Assembly (NCBI RefSeq): GCF_026340255.1
Contig: NZ_JAPEPJ010000002.1
Location: 682,001 to 746,000, forward strand
Length of the DNA: 64,000 nt
Direction of reading: 5' to 3'
Source: Streptomyces sp. NBC_01408
Lineage (GTDB): Bacteria; Actinomycetota; Actinomycetes; Streptomycetales; Streptomycetaceae
The notes under the pieces were generated by a model. It was not told the origin of the DNA, ran no database searches, and worked only from the letters and a program-made list of their open reading frames with translations. Below, piece by piece: positions 18,403-26,548 of the stretch (positions are counted from its first letter, which is position 1; the number at the start of each line of letters is the position of its first letter). The translations under genes and the position numbers were made by a program.

Positions 18403-19194
18403 TCAGCGCAGCAGGAACCCGACGAGGTAGCCGAGGGCGTTGACCGCCCAGTGCAGGCCCATGGGAGCCAGCAGACTGCCGCTGCGGCGCCGCAGTTCGC
18501 AGAACAGGACGCCCGCTGCCGCAGTGAACAGCACGGCCGACAGGACCGCCAGGGCTCCGCCGAGCGCCGAGTCGCCGAAGACCGTGGTCAGAGCGGGTTT
18601 CGCCGTTGCCAGGTGCAGTGACGGCAGCACGTGCCACAGGCCGAACAGCACGCTCGACACGGTGGTCGCCCAGGCCGCCCCGCGGGCGCGGCACACCAGA
18701 CCGTAGAGCACGCCGCGGAAGGCGATCTCCTCCACCAGGACGGTGCCGACAGGGACCAGCACGAGAACGCGCATCGTCAGCTCGCTCCCGTTCATCCCCT
18801 CGTAGCGCCGGTCCTCGAACAGCGTTCTGGTGGCCGGCAGCAGGGCCCCGGCCAGGTAGACGACGGCGACCAGGCCGATCAGGGCCAGCGCCCAGCGGGC
18901 ACCGCGGGCCAGTGTGCCGGGCGCCAGGCCCGCGTCCGCCCGGGTACCGCCGGCCCAGCGGAGCACACCGAGCAGCAGGGCGCTGACCGCGACGGCCGTC
19001 ACCAGGCCGAACGAGCCGAACAGGCCGGTCCAGCGGTGCACGGCCAGGTTGGCAGCGACGAGAACGGCCACCGTGAGTCCCACGGCCGGCCAGGTGCCGA
19101 TCGGCCTTCGGCGTCGCCTCCGCTGCGTGTCGCTCACGGTGCGGCGCCCTCGTACCTCGCTCCGCTCGGCATCATCGGGGTCGCGGCAGGGCAT
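18403..19194 (-). CDS. CPBP family intramembrane metalloprotease
   Basis: This 263-aa protein has about seven membrane segments and the Abi/CPBP motifs: E155-E156-IAF-R160 (VEEIAFRG), a FGLWH segment, and HWAVN near the C-terminus. These glutamates and histidines bind the catalytic metal in Rce1-like proteases, which process peptides, CAAX-like substrates or bacteriocins. The ATG at 19194 is preceded by AAGGA at nine bases; a GTG at 19137 is an alternative start. It converges on the alpha/beta-hydrolase gene with a 49-bp gap. Confidence 0.85.
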   Translation of the reverse strand: MPCRDPDDAERSEVRGRRTVSDTQRRRRRRPIGTWPAVGLTVAVLVAANLAVHRWTGLFGSFGLVTAVAVSALLLGVLRWAGGTRADAGLAPGTLARGARWALALIGLVAVVYLAGALLPATRTLFEDRRYEGMNGSELTMRVLVLVPVGTVLVEEIAFRGVLYGLVCRARGAAWATTVSSVLFGLWHVLPSLHLATAKPALTTVFGDSALGGALAVLSAVLFTAAAGVLFCELRRRSGSLLAPMGLHWAVNALGYLVGFLLR

Positions 19195-19397
19195 GAGGGT
19201 CTGTCCTTGGGTTTCGCCGACGGTTCGTCTCGCCCTCCCCTCGGCCCCACGCTACCGGGCGCCCTCGCCTCCTCCACGTGCGGCGTGCTGACGTTCGGCG
19301 CACGCTGTGAACGTGGGAGCGCGTGACCGGACCGGAACGGTCCCTCCCGCTCCCGTCGGCGCGCTTCGGCGCCCTGCGGCTGGACGAAGGAGGGCTT

Positions 19398-21284
19398 GTG
19401 GACCGTTACGCGCCCATCGCCGAGCACGGTGTGGTCGGCGATCTTCAGACGGCCGCGCTCGTGTCTTCTTCCGGAACGATCGACTGGTGGTGCACTCCTC
19501 GCTTCGACTCGCCCAGCGTCTTCGGCTCGCTCCTGGACAGTGAGCGAGGAGGCCACTGCCGGCTCGCCGCGGAGCTCCCGGACGAGAGCGGTGCGACGGT
19601 CCGCCAGCTGTACCTCTCCGACACCGCCGTACTGGTCAACCGCTTTCTGACTCCCGGTGGCGTCGGCGAGGTCGCCGACTTCATGGAACCGGTCGAGGGC
19701 ACCGACCCGACGGACCGGCACCGCCTGGTCAGGGTCGCCCGGGTGGTCCGGGGCAGCCTGTCCTTCACGTTCGCCTGCCGCCCGCGCTTCGACTACGCGC
19801 GTGCCTCCCACTCCCTCACCCGGGCCGACGAACGCTCGGCGGTCTTTCACGGTCCGGGCACGGATCTTCACCTTCAGGCCACGGCCCCCGTCACCCTCCA
19901 GGCCGACGGTGACGACATCACGGCCCGTTTCACCCTCGAAGCCGGTGAGATGGCCGCCGTCGTGCTGACGAGCGCGGCGAGCGGCGGCCCCGTACCGCCC
20001 GCGCCCACCCTGGACGGCGTCGCCGAGGATCTGGAGGCCTGCCACACCTTCTGGCACACATGGCTGCGCTCTTCCACCTACCGCGGCCGCTGGCGGGACA
20101 TGGTCAACCGCTCGGCGATCACCCTCAAACTGCTCACCTACGCCCCCACCGGGGCGCCGATCGCCGCGGCGACCATGGGACTGCCCGAGCAGATCGGCGG
20201 CGAGCGGAACTGGGACTACCGGTACACCTGGGTCCGCGACGCCTCCCTGTCGGTCCGGGCCCTGATCGACCTGGGTTTCGAGGAGGAGGCCCACGCTTTC
20301 CGCCGCTGGCTGCGCGATCGCATCGAGGCCGGCGCGACCCCCTCGGGCGACCCCCTGCAGATCATGTACCGGATCGACGGGGAGCCCCATCTGACCGAGG
20401 AGATCCTCGACCACCTGGAGGGCTACATGGGCTCCGCGCCCGTGCGGGCGGGCAATGCGGCGGCCGACCAGCTCCAGCTCGACATCTACGGCGAGGCCGC
20501 CGACGCCCTCACCGTCGGCGGCGGCATGGGTGCCATCCGCGGCTGGAAGGCCATCAGCGACGTGCTGGACTGGCTCGCCGACAACTGGGACCGCCCGGAC
20601 GAAGGCATCTGGGAGACCCGCGGGGGCCGCCAGAACTTCACCTACAGCCGGCTGATGACCTGGGTCGCCTTCGACCGCGGTATCCGGCTGGCGAGCACCT
20701 ACTCCCGTCCCGCCGACGTCGCCCGCTGGACCGATGTCCGGGACACGGTCTTCCGGCAGATCGTCGACCGCGGGTGGAACGAGGAGCGGCAGGCATTCGT
20801 ACAGCACTACGACACCGACGTCCTGGACGCCTCCCTCCTGCTCATGCCCCGGGTCGGCTTCATCTCCCCTCTGGACCCGGACTGGCTCACCACCCTCGAC
20901 GCCATGGACCAGGAGCTGGTCAGTGACAGCCTGGTCTACCGGTACGACCCCGCCGCCTCCCCCGATGGCCTGCGCGGTTCGGAGGGGACCTTCAACCTCT
21001 GCAGCTTCCTCTACGTCGAGGCTCTGGCGCGGTCCGGCAGGCTCCACCAGGCCCGGTACGCCTTCGACAAGATGCTCACCTACGCCAACCACGTCGGCCT
21101 GTTCGCCGAGGAGATAGGGCCTTCGGGCGAACAGCTCGGCAACTTCCCCCAGGCGTTCACGCATCTCGCCCTCGTCGCGGCGGCCCTTGCCCTCGACGAA
21201 CAGCTCGACAAGGCGGAGACCCGGCCGGGAGCCGGCGCCGGACGCCCTCACCCTCCGCTGCGCGGAGGCGAAGCCGGTGACTGA
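19398..21284 (+). CDS. Glycoside hydrolase family 15 protein (trehalase/glucoamylase-like)
   Basis: This 628-aa protein has an N-terminal beta-sandwich (DRYAPIAEHGVVGDLQTAALVSSSGTIDWWC) and an (alpha/alpha)6 barrel with the GH15 signature ERNWDYRYTWVRDAS and GNAAADQLQLDIYGE, which holds a candidate catalytic Glu. It hydrolyses alpha-glucosidic bonds; in actinomycetes such proteins are often trehalases or dextran glucosidases. There is no signal peptide, so it is cytosolic. GTG 19398 follows AAGGAGG with an ideal gap. The stop overlaps the MFS gene's GTG by eight bases, so the two are likely co-translated. Confidence 0.88.
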   Translation: MDRYAPIAEHGVVGDLQTAALVSSSGTIDWWCTPRFDSPSVFGSLLDSERGGHCRLAAELPDESGATVRQLYLSDTAVLVNRFLTPGGVGEVADFMEPVEGTDPTDRHRLVRVARVVRGSLSFTFACRPRFDYARASHSLTRADERSAVFHGPGTDLHLQATAPVTLQADGDDITARFTLEAGEMAAVVLTSAASGGPVPPAPTLDGVAEDLEACHTFWHTWLRSSTYRGRWRDMVNRSAITLKLLTYAPTGAPIAAATMGLPEQIGGERNWDYRYTWVRDASLSVRALIDLGFEEEAHAFRRWLRDRIEAGATPSGDPLQIMYRIDGEPHLTEEILDHLEGYMGSAPVRAGNAAADQLQLDIYGEAADALTVGGGMGAIRGWKAISDVLDWLADNWDRPDEGIWETRGGRQNFTYSRLMTWVAFDRGIRLASTYSRPADVARWTDVRDTVFRQIVDRGWNEERQAFVQHYDTDVLDASLLLMPRVGFISPLDPDWLTTLDAMDQELVSDSLVYRYDPAASPDGLRGSEGTFNLCSFLYVEALARSGRLHQARYAFDKMLTYANHVGLFAEEIGPSGEQLGNFPQAFTHLALVAAALALDEQLDKAETRPGAGAGRPHPPLRGGEAGD

Positions 21285-22683
21285 CTCGGGTATCTCGGGA
21301 CGGCCGTCGACGACACAGCGGCGGATCCTCGCCCCGCTCGCCCTCGCCCAGTTCATCTGCAGCTTCGCCGGCTCGAACATGAACGTGATGATCAACGACA
21401 TGAGCGAGGACCTCGACACCACCGTGCAGGGCGTGCAGGTCGCGATCACCATCTTCCTGCTCGTCATGGCCGCGCTCATGATCCCCGGCGGCAAGCTGAC
21501 CGACCGCTACGGCCGGAAGCGGTGCTTCCTGGCCGGCCTCACCGTGTACGGGGTAGGCGCCCTGCTGAGTGCCGCCGCCCCGGGCCTGGGCGTCCTGATC
21601 CTCGGCAACTCGATCCTTGAGGGTGTCGGGACAGCCCTGCTCATCCCGCCCGTGTACATCCTCACGACGCTCCTCTTCCCGGACGTGACCTCCCGGGCCC
21701 GCGCCTTCGGGGCCATCATGGCGCTGGGCGGCATCGGCGCCGCGGCAGGGCCGTTGATCGGCGGGCTCATCACCTCGTGGCTCAGCTGGCGGGCCGCCTT
21801 CGTGTTCCAGGCCCTGGTGGTCGCGTTGATCATCATTCTGAGCCGCCACATCGAGGACCCGTTGCCACCGGATCCGACACGCCCCTTCGACACGGTGGGA
21901 GCCGTCCTCTCGGCGGTCGGCCTCATCCTCGTCGTCATGGGCATCCTGGCCGCAGACGACAACGTCTGGCTGATGATCGGCCTGCTCGTCCTCGGCGCGC
22001 TCACACTGGTGTGGTTCTTCCGCCACGTACGCGCCCGCGAGGCGGCCGGCAAGGAACCGCTGCTGTCCACCAGCCTGTTCCGCAACCGCACCTCCAACCT
22101 CGGCCTCGTCACCCAGAACGTCCAGTGGCTGCTGCTCATGGGAGTGTCCTTCACGGTGGCGGCGTACCTGCAGGTCGTGCGCGGGTACGACGCCATCGAG
22201 ACCGGCGTCGTCTTCACCGCGGCCACCCTCGGCCTGCTCGCCTCCTCCCTGGCCGCCGAACGCCTCACGAAGCGGCGGCCCCAGCGCACCCTCATCACGG
22301 CGGGGTTCGTCGTCACGATCGCCGGCGTCGTCGTGCTGATCGCCATGGTCAACAGCTTCCCGAGCGCGTGGGCCTTCGCCCCCGGACTCCTCCTGATCGG
22401 ACTGGGCCTGGGCGTGATGCTGACCCCGTCGGTCAACATCGTCCAGTCGAGCTTCCCGGAGGCGCAGCAGGGCGAGATCTCCGGCCTGTCCCGAAGCGTG
22501 TCGAACCTCGGCTCCTCCTTGGGAACCGCCGTCGCCGGCACGATCCTCGTCGCCGGGCTCAGCACCGGCGCCTACGCCGCCGCCATGATCACCCTTGCCG
22601 CCGTCGGGCTCATCGGACTCGCCGCCGCGGTGATCCTCCCCCGAACCCCGGCCACAGGTGGCGCGGCGGGCGCCGAGCGCTAG
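21277..22683 (+). CDS. MFS transporter, DHA2-type (copy 1)
   Basis: This 468-aa protein has 14 predicted membrane helices. It starts ...LAPLALAQFICSFAGSNMNVMINDMSEDL, has the loop motif GGKLTDRYGRKRC (motif A), and an antiporter motif C-like GIGAAAGPLIGGLI. DHA2 proteins are drug:H+ antiporters. The GTG start is set by GGAGG at 21264-21268 and overlaps the GH15 stop, suggesting coupled expression, so a sugar-related or osmolyte substrate is possible. It is a paralogue of 26549-28177. Confidence 0.88.
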   Translation: MTDSGISGRPSTTQRRILAPLALAQFICSFAGSNMNVMINDMSEDLDTTVQGVQVAITIFLLVMAALMIPGGKLTDRYGRKRCFLAGLTVYGVGALLSAAAPGLGVLILGNSILEGVGTALLIPPVYILTTLLFPDVTSRARAFGAIMALGGIGAAAGPLIGGLITSWLSWRAAFVFQALVVALIIILSRHIEDPLPPDPTRPFDTVGAVLSAVGLILVVMGILAADDNVWLMIGLLVLGALTLVWFFRHVRAREAAGKEPLLSTSLFRNRTSNLGLVTQNVQWLLLMGVSFTVAAYLQVVRGYDAIETGVVFTAATLGLLASSLAAERLTKRRPQRTLITAGFVVTIAGVVVLIAMVNSFPSAWAFAPGLLLIGLGLGVMLTPSVNIVQSSFPEAQQGEISGLSRSVSNLGSSLGTAVAGTILVAGLSTGAYAAAMITLAAVGLIGLAAAVILPRTPATGGAAGAER

Positions 22684-22799
22684 GGGGTGCCCGGCACGGG
22701 TCAGAGAAAACTTCGGCCGGAGGTGAATCCTTTCCGGGCCTCCCCGTCTCTTATCCGTGTACCGGCCGAACGGGCCGAAAGAACCGGGAGGAAACACCC

Positions 22800-22886
22800 A
22801 TGATGGTCACCCTCGTAGTGATCGGAGCCCTGCTCGTGGGCGCGTGCAGCTGGCACCTGATGCGGCGCTACAAGAGCCGAAGCTGA
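22800..22886 (+). CDS. 28-aa putative membrane peptide
   Basis: A short open frame has a strong ribosome binding site (GGGAGG, eight bases before ATG). The product is MMVTLVVIGALLVGAC plus a basic tail, WHLMRRYKSRS, i.e. one transmembrane helix with a positive C-terminal end. It ends 42 bp before the ECF sigma gene on the same strand. No family recognised. The strong start signal, the hydrophobic-then-basic pattern and the conserved-looking codon use argue that it is real. It may be a regulatory or stress-responsive small membrane protein. Confidence 0.6.
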   Translation: MMVTLVVIGALLVGACSWHLMRRYKSRS

Positions 22887-22928
22887 CCAGCGCCTGCGCG
22901 CGGGGCACCTTCCGGGTAGGAGTAGCAG

Positions 22929-23528
22929 ATGAACCAACGTTTTGCCTGGCCGGACGAGCGGCTGATCAAGGCCGCTCAGGACGGCGACGTCACTTCGCTC
23001 ACCACCGTCGTCATTGAATCTCAGCCTCATGTGCGCAAGTTCGCCATATCGCTGTGCGCCTCGCCGCAGGACGCGGAGGACGCGGCCCAAGAGGCGCTGA
23101 TCATCCTCTACCGGAAGATCGGCACCTTGCGGGCCACGGGCGCGCTTGCCTCATGGATGTTCCGGATCGTGCGCAACGAATGCCTCCGGCAGGTACGGCT
23201 GCTCGTCTCGCGGAGCGACGGGGCGGCGGCCGAACCGGAGGCGTCCGCGGAACCGTCCGCCGAGGACTCGGTGCTGCACAGGATGGAAGTGGAGCGGATC
23301 GCGGCTGCGGTCGGCGCCCTTCCCCGTGACCTGCGGCAGGTCCTGATCATGCGGGACGTACAGGGCCTGCCCGGCAGGACCGTCGCCCATTCGCTCGGTC
23401 TGAGCAACCCCGCGATGAAGTCGCGGCTGCACAGAGCGCGCGCAGCACTGCGTCACTCACTGGCGACGACCGACAAAGCGCCCGGTCAAGCCATCGACCA
23501 ACCAGTCGGAGGAGACTCACCACCGTGA
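22929..23528 (+). CDS. ECF-type RNA polymerase sigma factor
   Basis: This 199-aa protein has region 2 (LIKAAQDGDVTSLTTVV, DAEDAAQEALIILYRKI, SWMFRIVRNECLRQ), a short linker, and region 4 (LPRDLRQVLIMRDVQGLPGRTVAHSLGLSN followed by MKSRLHRARAAL). The ATG follows GGTAGGAG. The stop overlaps the next gene as GTGA, so sigma and the small membrane protein are coupled, the usual position for an anti-sigma factor. The regulon is unknown. Confidence 0.9.
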   Translation: MNQRFAWPDERLIKAAQDGDVTSLTTVVIESQPHVRKFAISLCASPQDAEDAAQEALIILYRKIGTLRATGALASWMFRIVRNECLRQVRLLVSRSDGAAAEPEASAEPSAEDSVLHRMEVERIAAAVGALPRDLRQVLIMRDVQGLPGRTVAHSLGLSNPAMKSRLHRARAALRHSLATTDKAPGQAIDQPVGGDSPP

Positions 23529-23890
23529 ACACACTGGACACACTGGACACCTTGAAGCCCGCGCAGGGCAGGAAGGCCCGGGCCACCGCACAGTCCGCGG
23601 CGCCCGAGATGAACTTCGCCAGCAAGTCCGTCCCGCGCCATCTGGCGCGCGGCGCCATCGGCTTCGGGCTGATCATCGGCTCGGTCGCCCTGGTGCCCGT
23701 CGCCGGCCCGGCCACCCTGCTGGCGGCCCCGTTGGCCCTGATCGCCTTCCGCGGCTGCCCCACCTGCTGGATGGTCGGCCTGGCGCAGACCATCTCCCGC
23801 GGCCGCCTGGAGCGCCAGTGCGTGGACGGCGTCTGCACCCTCACCAAGGCGCACCCGGCGGCGAAGGCCGCGGTGAACGACGCTCGTTAA
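23525..23890 (+). CDS. Small CxxC membrane protein coupled to the ECF sigma gene
   Basis: This 121-aa protein has a polar N-terminus with a NTLDTLDTLK repeat, a hydrophobic hairpin (about residues 44-75, GAIGFGLIIGSVALVPVAG then LLAAPLALIAF), and GCPTCWMVG, which places a CxxC pair at the membrane face, plus another Cys pair (RQCVDGVC). The pattern resembles YgaP/DUF2892-type inner-membrane domains. The GTG overlaps the sigma stop. By position it could be a redox-sensing regulator of the sigma factor, though it has no zinc-finger anti-sigma motif (HxxxCxxC), so this is inference. Confidence 0.65.
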   Translation: MNTLDTLDTLKPAQGRKARATAQSAAPEMNFASKSVPRHLARGAIGFGLIIGSVALVPVAGPATLLAAPLALIAFRGCPTCWMVGLAQTISRGRLERQCVDGVCTLTKAHPAAKAAVNDAR

Positions 23891-23937
23891 GCTTGCTGGT
23901 AGACGTCCGTCTCCGCCGGAAGCAGAGCTGCTGCTGG

Positions 23938-23959
23938 GGCGCCGAGAAACCTCGGCGCC
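23938..23959 (+). terminator. Perfect 9-bp stem, 4-base loop hairpin
   Basis: GGCGCCGAG, AAAC loop, CTCGGCGCC. It sits 47 bp after the sigma-operon stop and 27 bp before the next ATG, so it is either the operon's terminator or a leader structure of the following gene. Confidence 0.65.
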
Positions 23960-23986
23960 ACACCACTCGTAGGACTGGAGCGTCGC

Positions 23987-24952
23987 ATGTCATACGGCCT
24001 GCTGCCCAGCCTGGCGCGAACGACCATCGCGGCTGTCTTCGTGGGCGCCCTGGCCGCTGCGCCGACTGACTCCGCTCTCGCGTTCACCGGTGGCAACCAC
24101 GAGAGCGTCACACGGGCAGCCCTGCCCTGGGAGCCGGTCACGCTGTCCGAGATGGCGGACAACCGCGACGGGGCGATCAATGCCAATGACCACGGCGGAT
24201 ACTTCCTCATCGGCCCCCTGCACTGCGACAACGCCGATTACCTCGCCCCCCGCTACGTCCCGGACTATCCCCGCAGCCGGGACGAGGCCACCACCGAGCT
24301 CCTCGCCTGCATCCGCACCTCCGTCGCCCGCTTCCGGAACGCGGTCCGGGCGGCCGACGGCCTCGTCGACGCCGACGGCAAGGTCCGGGCCGACCAGAGC
24401 GACCTGTCCTCCCACTGCGCTTGGGACGAGACTCCCGACCGTGCCAAGTGCGACGTCCTGGAACAGCTCGGCCGCGGCTGGCACCAGATCCAGGACTTCT
24501 ACGCGCACTCGAACTGGTCCGACCGGACCGCCCCCGGCCCGGTCGGCCTCGCCGACCCTCCCGGACTGGCACGTACCGGTGTCGCCCCGTTCCTCGACAT
24601 CCGCCGCTACAGCACCATGAACGACGCCGACTGGACCCGGGAGGCACGCACCCGCATACCCGTCGACCTCACGACCGGCTGCTACTCCGACTTCGATTCC
24701 ACCGGCGTCAAGGACGGCGACTGCGCCGGCCGTGTCACGCACAACCGCGACCTGAACAAGGACACCGCCGCATCGCGCCGCTCGAAGACCGGCGACAACT
24801 TCGGCCACGCCGTTTCCGGGGCCACCGCCGAGACCACCCGCCAGTGGAACGACTTCAAGGCGGAACTGCTCACGGCCTATCCGGACCACCGGCGCGGCGA
24901 GCAGATGATCTGCGCCCTCGTTCACGACGACCCGGTGTCAAGCTGCCCCTGA
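23987..24952 (+). CDS. Secreted HET-C/zinc-phospholipase-C-like protein (CinY-like)
   Basis: This 321-aa protein has a Sec signal peptide (LARTTIAAVFVGALAAAPTDSALA) and then a helical domain with histidines spaced as in zinc-dependent phospholipase C/HET-C families: GGNHESVTRAALP at the mature start, GRGWHQIQDFYAHSNW in the middle, and DNFGHAVSG later. These residues could bind two or three Zn2+ ions. Several Cys suggest disulfides, as expected outside the cell. In Streptomyces similar proteins are annotated CinY. Enzyme activity is not shown; phospholipase or adhesion roles are both possible. Confidence 0.75.
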   Translation: MSYGLLPSLARTTIAAVFVGALAAAPTDSALAFTGGNHESVTRAALPWEPVTLSEMADNRDGAINANDHGGYFLIGPLHCDNADYLAPRYVPDYPRSRDEATTELLACIRTSVARFRNAVRAADGLVDADGKVRADQSDLSSHCAWDETPDRAKCDVLEQLGRGWHQIQDFYAHSNWSDRTAPGPVGLADPPGLARTGVAPFLDIRRYSTMNDADWTREARTRIPVDLTTGCYSDFDSTGVKDGDCAGRVTHNRDLNKDTAASRRSKTGDNFGHAVSGATAETTRQWNDFKAELLTAYPDHRRGEQMICALVHDDPVSSCP

Positions 24953-24966
24953 GCGGAACGGCGCGC

Positions 24967-26307
24967 TCAGATGCCGTGCGTGGCGGCGATGGCGCCGTCG
25001 GATATGGCGGCGGTGAGCAGGGCGTGGTCCTGGACGGTCTGGTCCGCGTAGCGGAGGGCGAAGTCGGCGATGGCGCGGTCGAAGGTGTCGGCGCTGCCCA
25101 GGTAGCCGGCGATCGCGATGCGGTCGCCGGAACGGGCGTGGGCACGGGCCAGGGCGGTGCCGCACAGTTCGGCGTACTGGCGGAGCATGTCCGGGGCCAT
25201 GGTCTCCACGACGGCCGACCCCTTCATGTCGCGCAGCTGCCGGCCGTAGAAATGGCGTCCGGCCGGTCCGCTCGTCCAGCCGAGGAAGATGTCTCCGGCG
25301 GCCTGCAGGAGCCGCTGTCCCGCGACCACTCGGTGGCCGTGGTGACCGTGGCGGTCGGCGGGGAGATGGTCTTCCAGCACCGAGCGTCCGGCCTCCTTGA
25401 TCTGGAGGAAGAGCGGGTCCTTCTCGTCGCGGCCGGTCAGCAGGACGATGAAGCAGCGGGTGCCGACGCTCCCCACGCCGACGGCTTTCCGTGCCGCCTC
25501 GACGAACCGGTACCGGTCGAGCAGGAGGCGGCGTTCTTCGGGGAGGGTGCTGCGGTACTCGCTGAAGATCTTGCCGACGGCCTGCGCCTCGGGTTCTTCC
25601 AGCGGTTCGAGCAGGGGCGGATCGTGGATGATGTGCCGGCGGCCGGCCCTGATCTCGGTGAGTTTGCCGAGAGCCTGGAGGCTGGTACGCCGGCGGGCAC
25701 GCGCCAGATTCGCCTCGACCCGGTCCCGCAGCTTGCTCCCCCGGACCACAGGGAGCACCTCGGCCGTGTCGAACCGCTGGTACCAGACGGCGAGTTCCCC
25801 CAGCTCGGCCAGCTTTCGCATGGACAGCCGGTAGGCCCGGGCGGCGGCGAGGGCGACCTGCCAGGCGTGGTCGTCGCCGTGGCCGTTCTCGCGGGCGGCC
25901 ACGGTCGCGCTGGCGGCGAGCCGCTTGACGTCCCACTCGAAGGGTCCGGGCAGGGTCTCGTCGAAGTCGTTGAGGTCGAACAGCAGCGCCCGCTCCGGCG
26001 AGGCGAAGAGGCCGAAGTTCAGCAGGTGGGCGTCACCGCAGAGCTGGACGGTCAGGCCGGTGTTCGGCTGGGCCGCCAGGTCTGCGGCCATCACGGCGGC
26101 CGCGCCGCGCAGGAACGCGAAGGGAGAGGCAGCCATCCGCCCGTAGCGGATCGGCAGCAGCTCGACGACCCGGTCGGCGGCCTGTCGCTCCAGCACACCG
26201 ATGGGATCGGGCCGCTCCGCCGCCTCGGCCCACCGGCCGTGTGCCGCCCGGCCCACCTGCTTGCGGGCCGACCGGCCGCCTCGGGCCCGCTCAGCGGGAC
26301 TGGTCAT
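24967..26307 (-). CDS. DUF2252 family protein (copy 2)
   Basis: This 446-aa protein carries the same motif series as copy 1: RYGRMAASPFAFLRGAA, LCGDAHLLNFGLF, FDLNDFDETLPGPFEWDVKRL, KLTEIRAGRRHI, VGSVGTRCFIVLLTGR and LARAHARSGDRIAIAGYLG. A kinase-like fold of unknown substrate is assumed. AAGGAG sits ten bases before the ATG; upstream frame extension is not coding-like. It diverges from the MFS gene at 26549 across 241 bp. The two DUF2252 genes differ most in the N-terminus, so they are old paralogues. Confidence 0.85.
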   Translation of the reverse strand: MTSPAERARGGRSARKQVGRAAHGRWAEAAERPDPIGVLERQAADRVVELLPIRYGRMAASPFAFLRGAAAVMAADLAAQPNTGLTVQLCGDAHLLNFGLFASPERALLFDLNDFDETLPGPFEWDVKRLAASATVAARENGHGDDHAWQVALAAARAYRLSMRKLAELGELAVWYQRFDTAEVLPVVRGSKLRDRVEANLARARRRTSLQALGKLTEIRAGRRHIIHDPPLLEPLEEPEAQAVGKIFSEYRSTLPEERRLLLDRYRFVEAARKAVGVGSVGTRCFIVLLTGRDEKDPLFLQIKEAGRSVLEDHLPADRHGHHGHRVVAGQRLLQAAGDIFLGWTSGPAGRHFYGRQLRDMKGSAVVETMAPDMLRQYAELCGTALARAHARSGDRIAIAGYLGSADTFDRAIADFALRYADQTVQDHALLTAAISDGAIAATHGI

Positions 26308-26548
26308 GGCGCTCCGCTCCTTGTCACCCCCACACCCCAGCCTGGGTGCATCGGGGCTGCCGCGCACGCCCACCAGCTCGCCCCGGCCCGTGATCATCGC
26401 GATGGCGCGCCCTGTGTGTCGCCCGCCGACCAGGGCGCGGCCCTCCGGAGCCGGCCGCAGCGCGGTCCGTGGGGTCTGCGCTGCCAACCGGCTGACCCCC
26501 CGGCGGGTCGACGATCCGGGCGCCTGGGCCACTGCGACCGTTGCGTCC

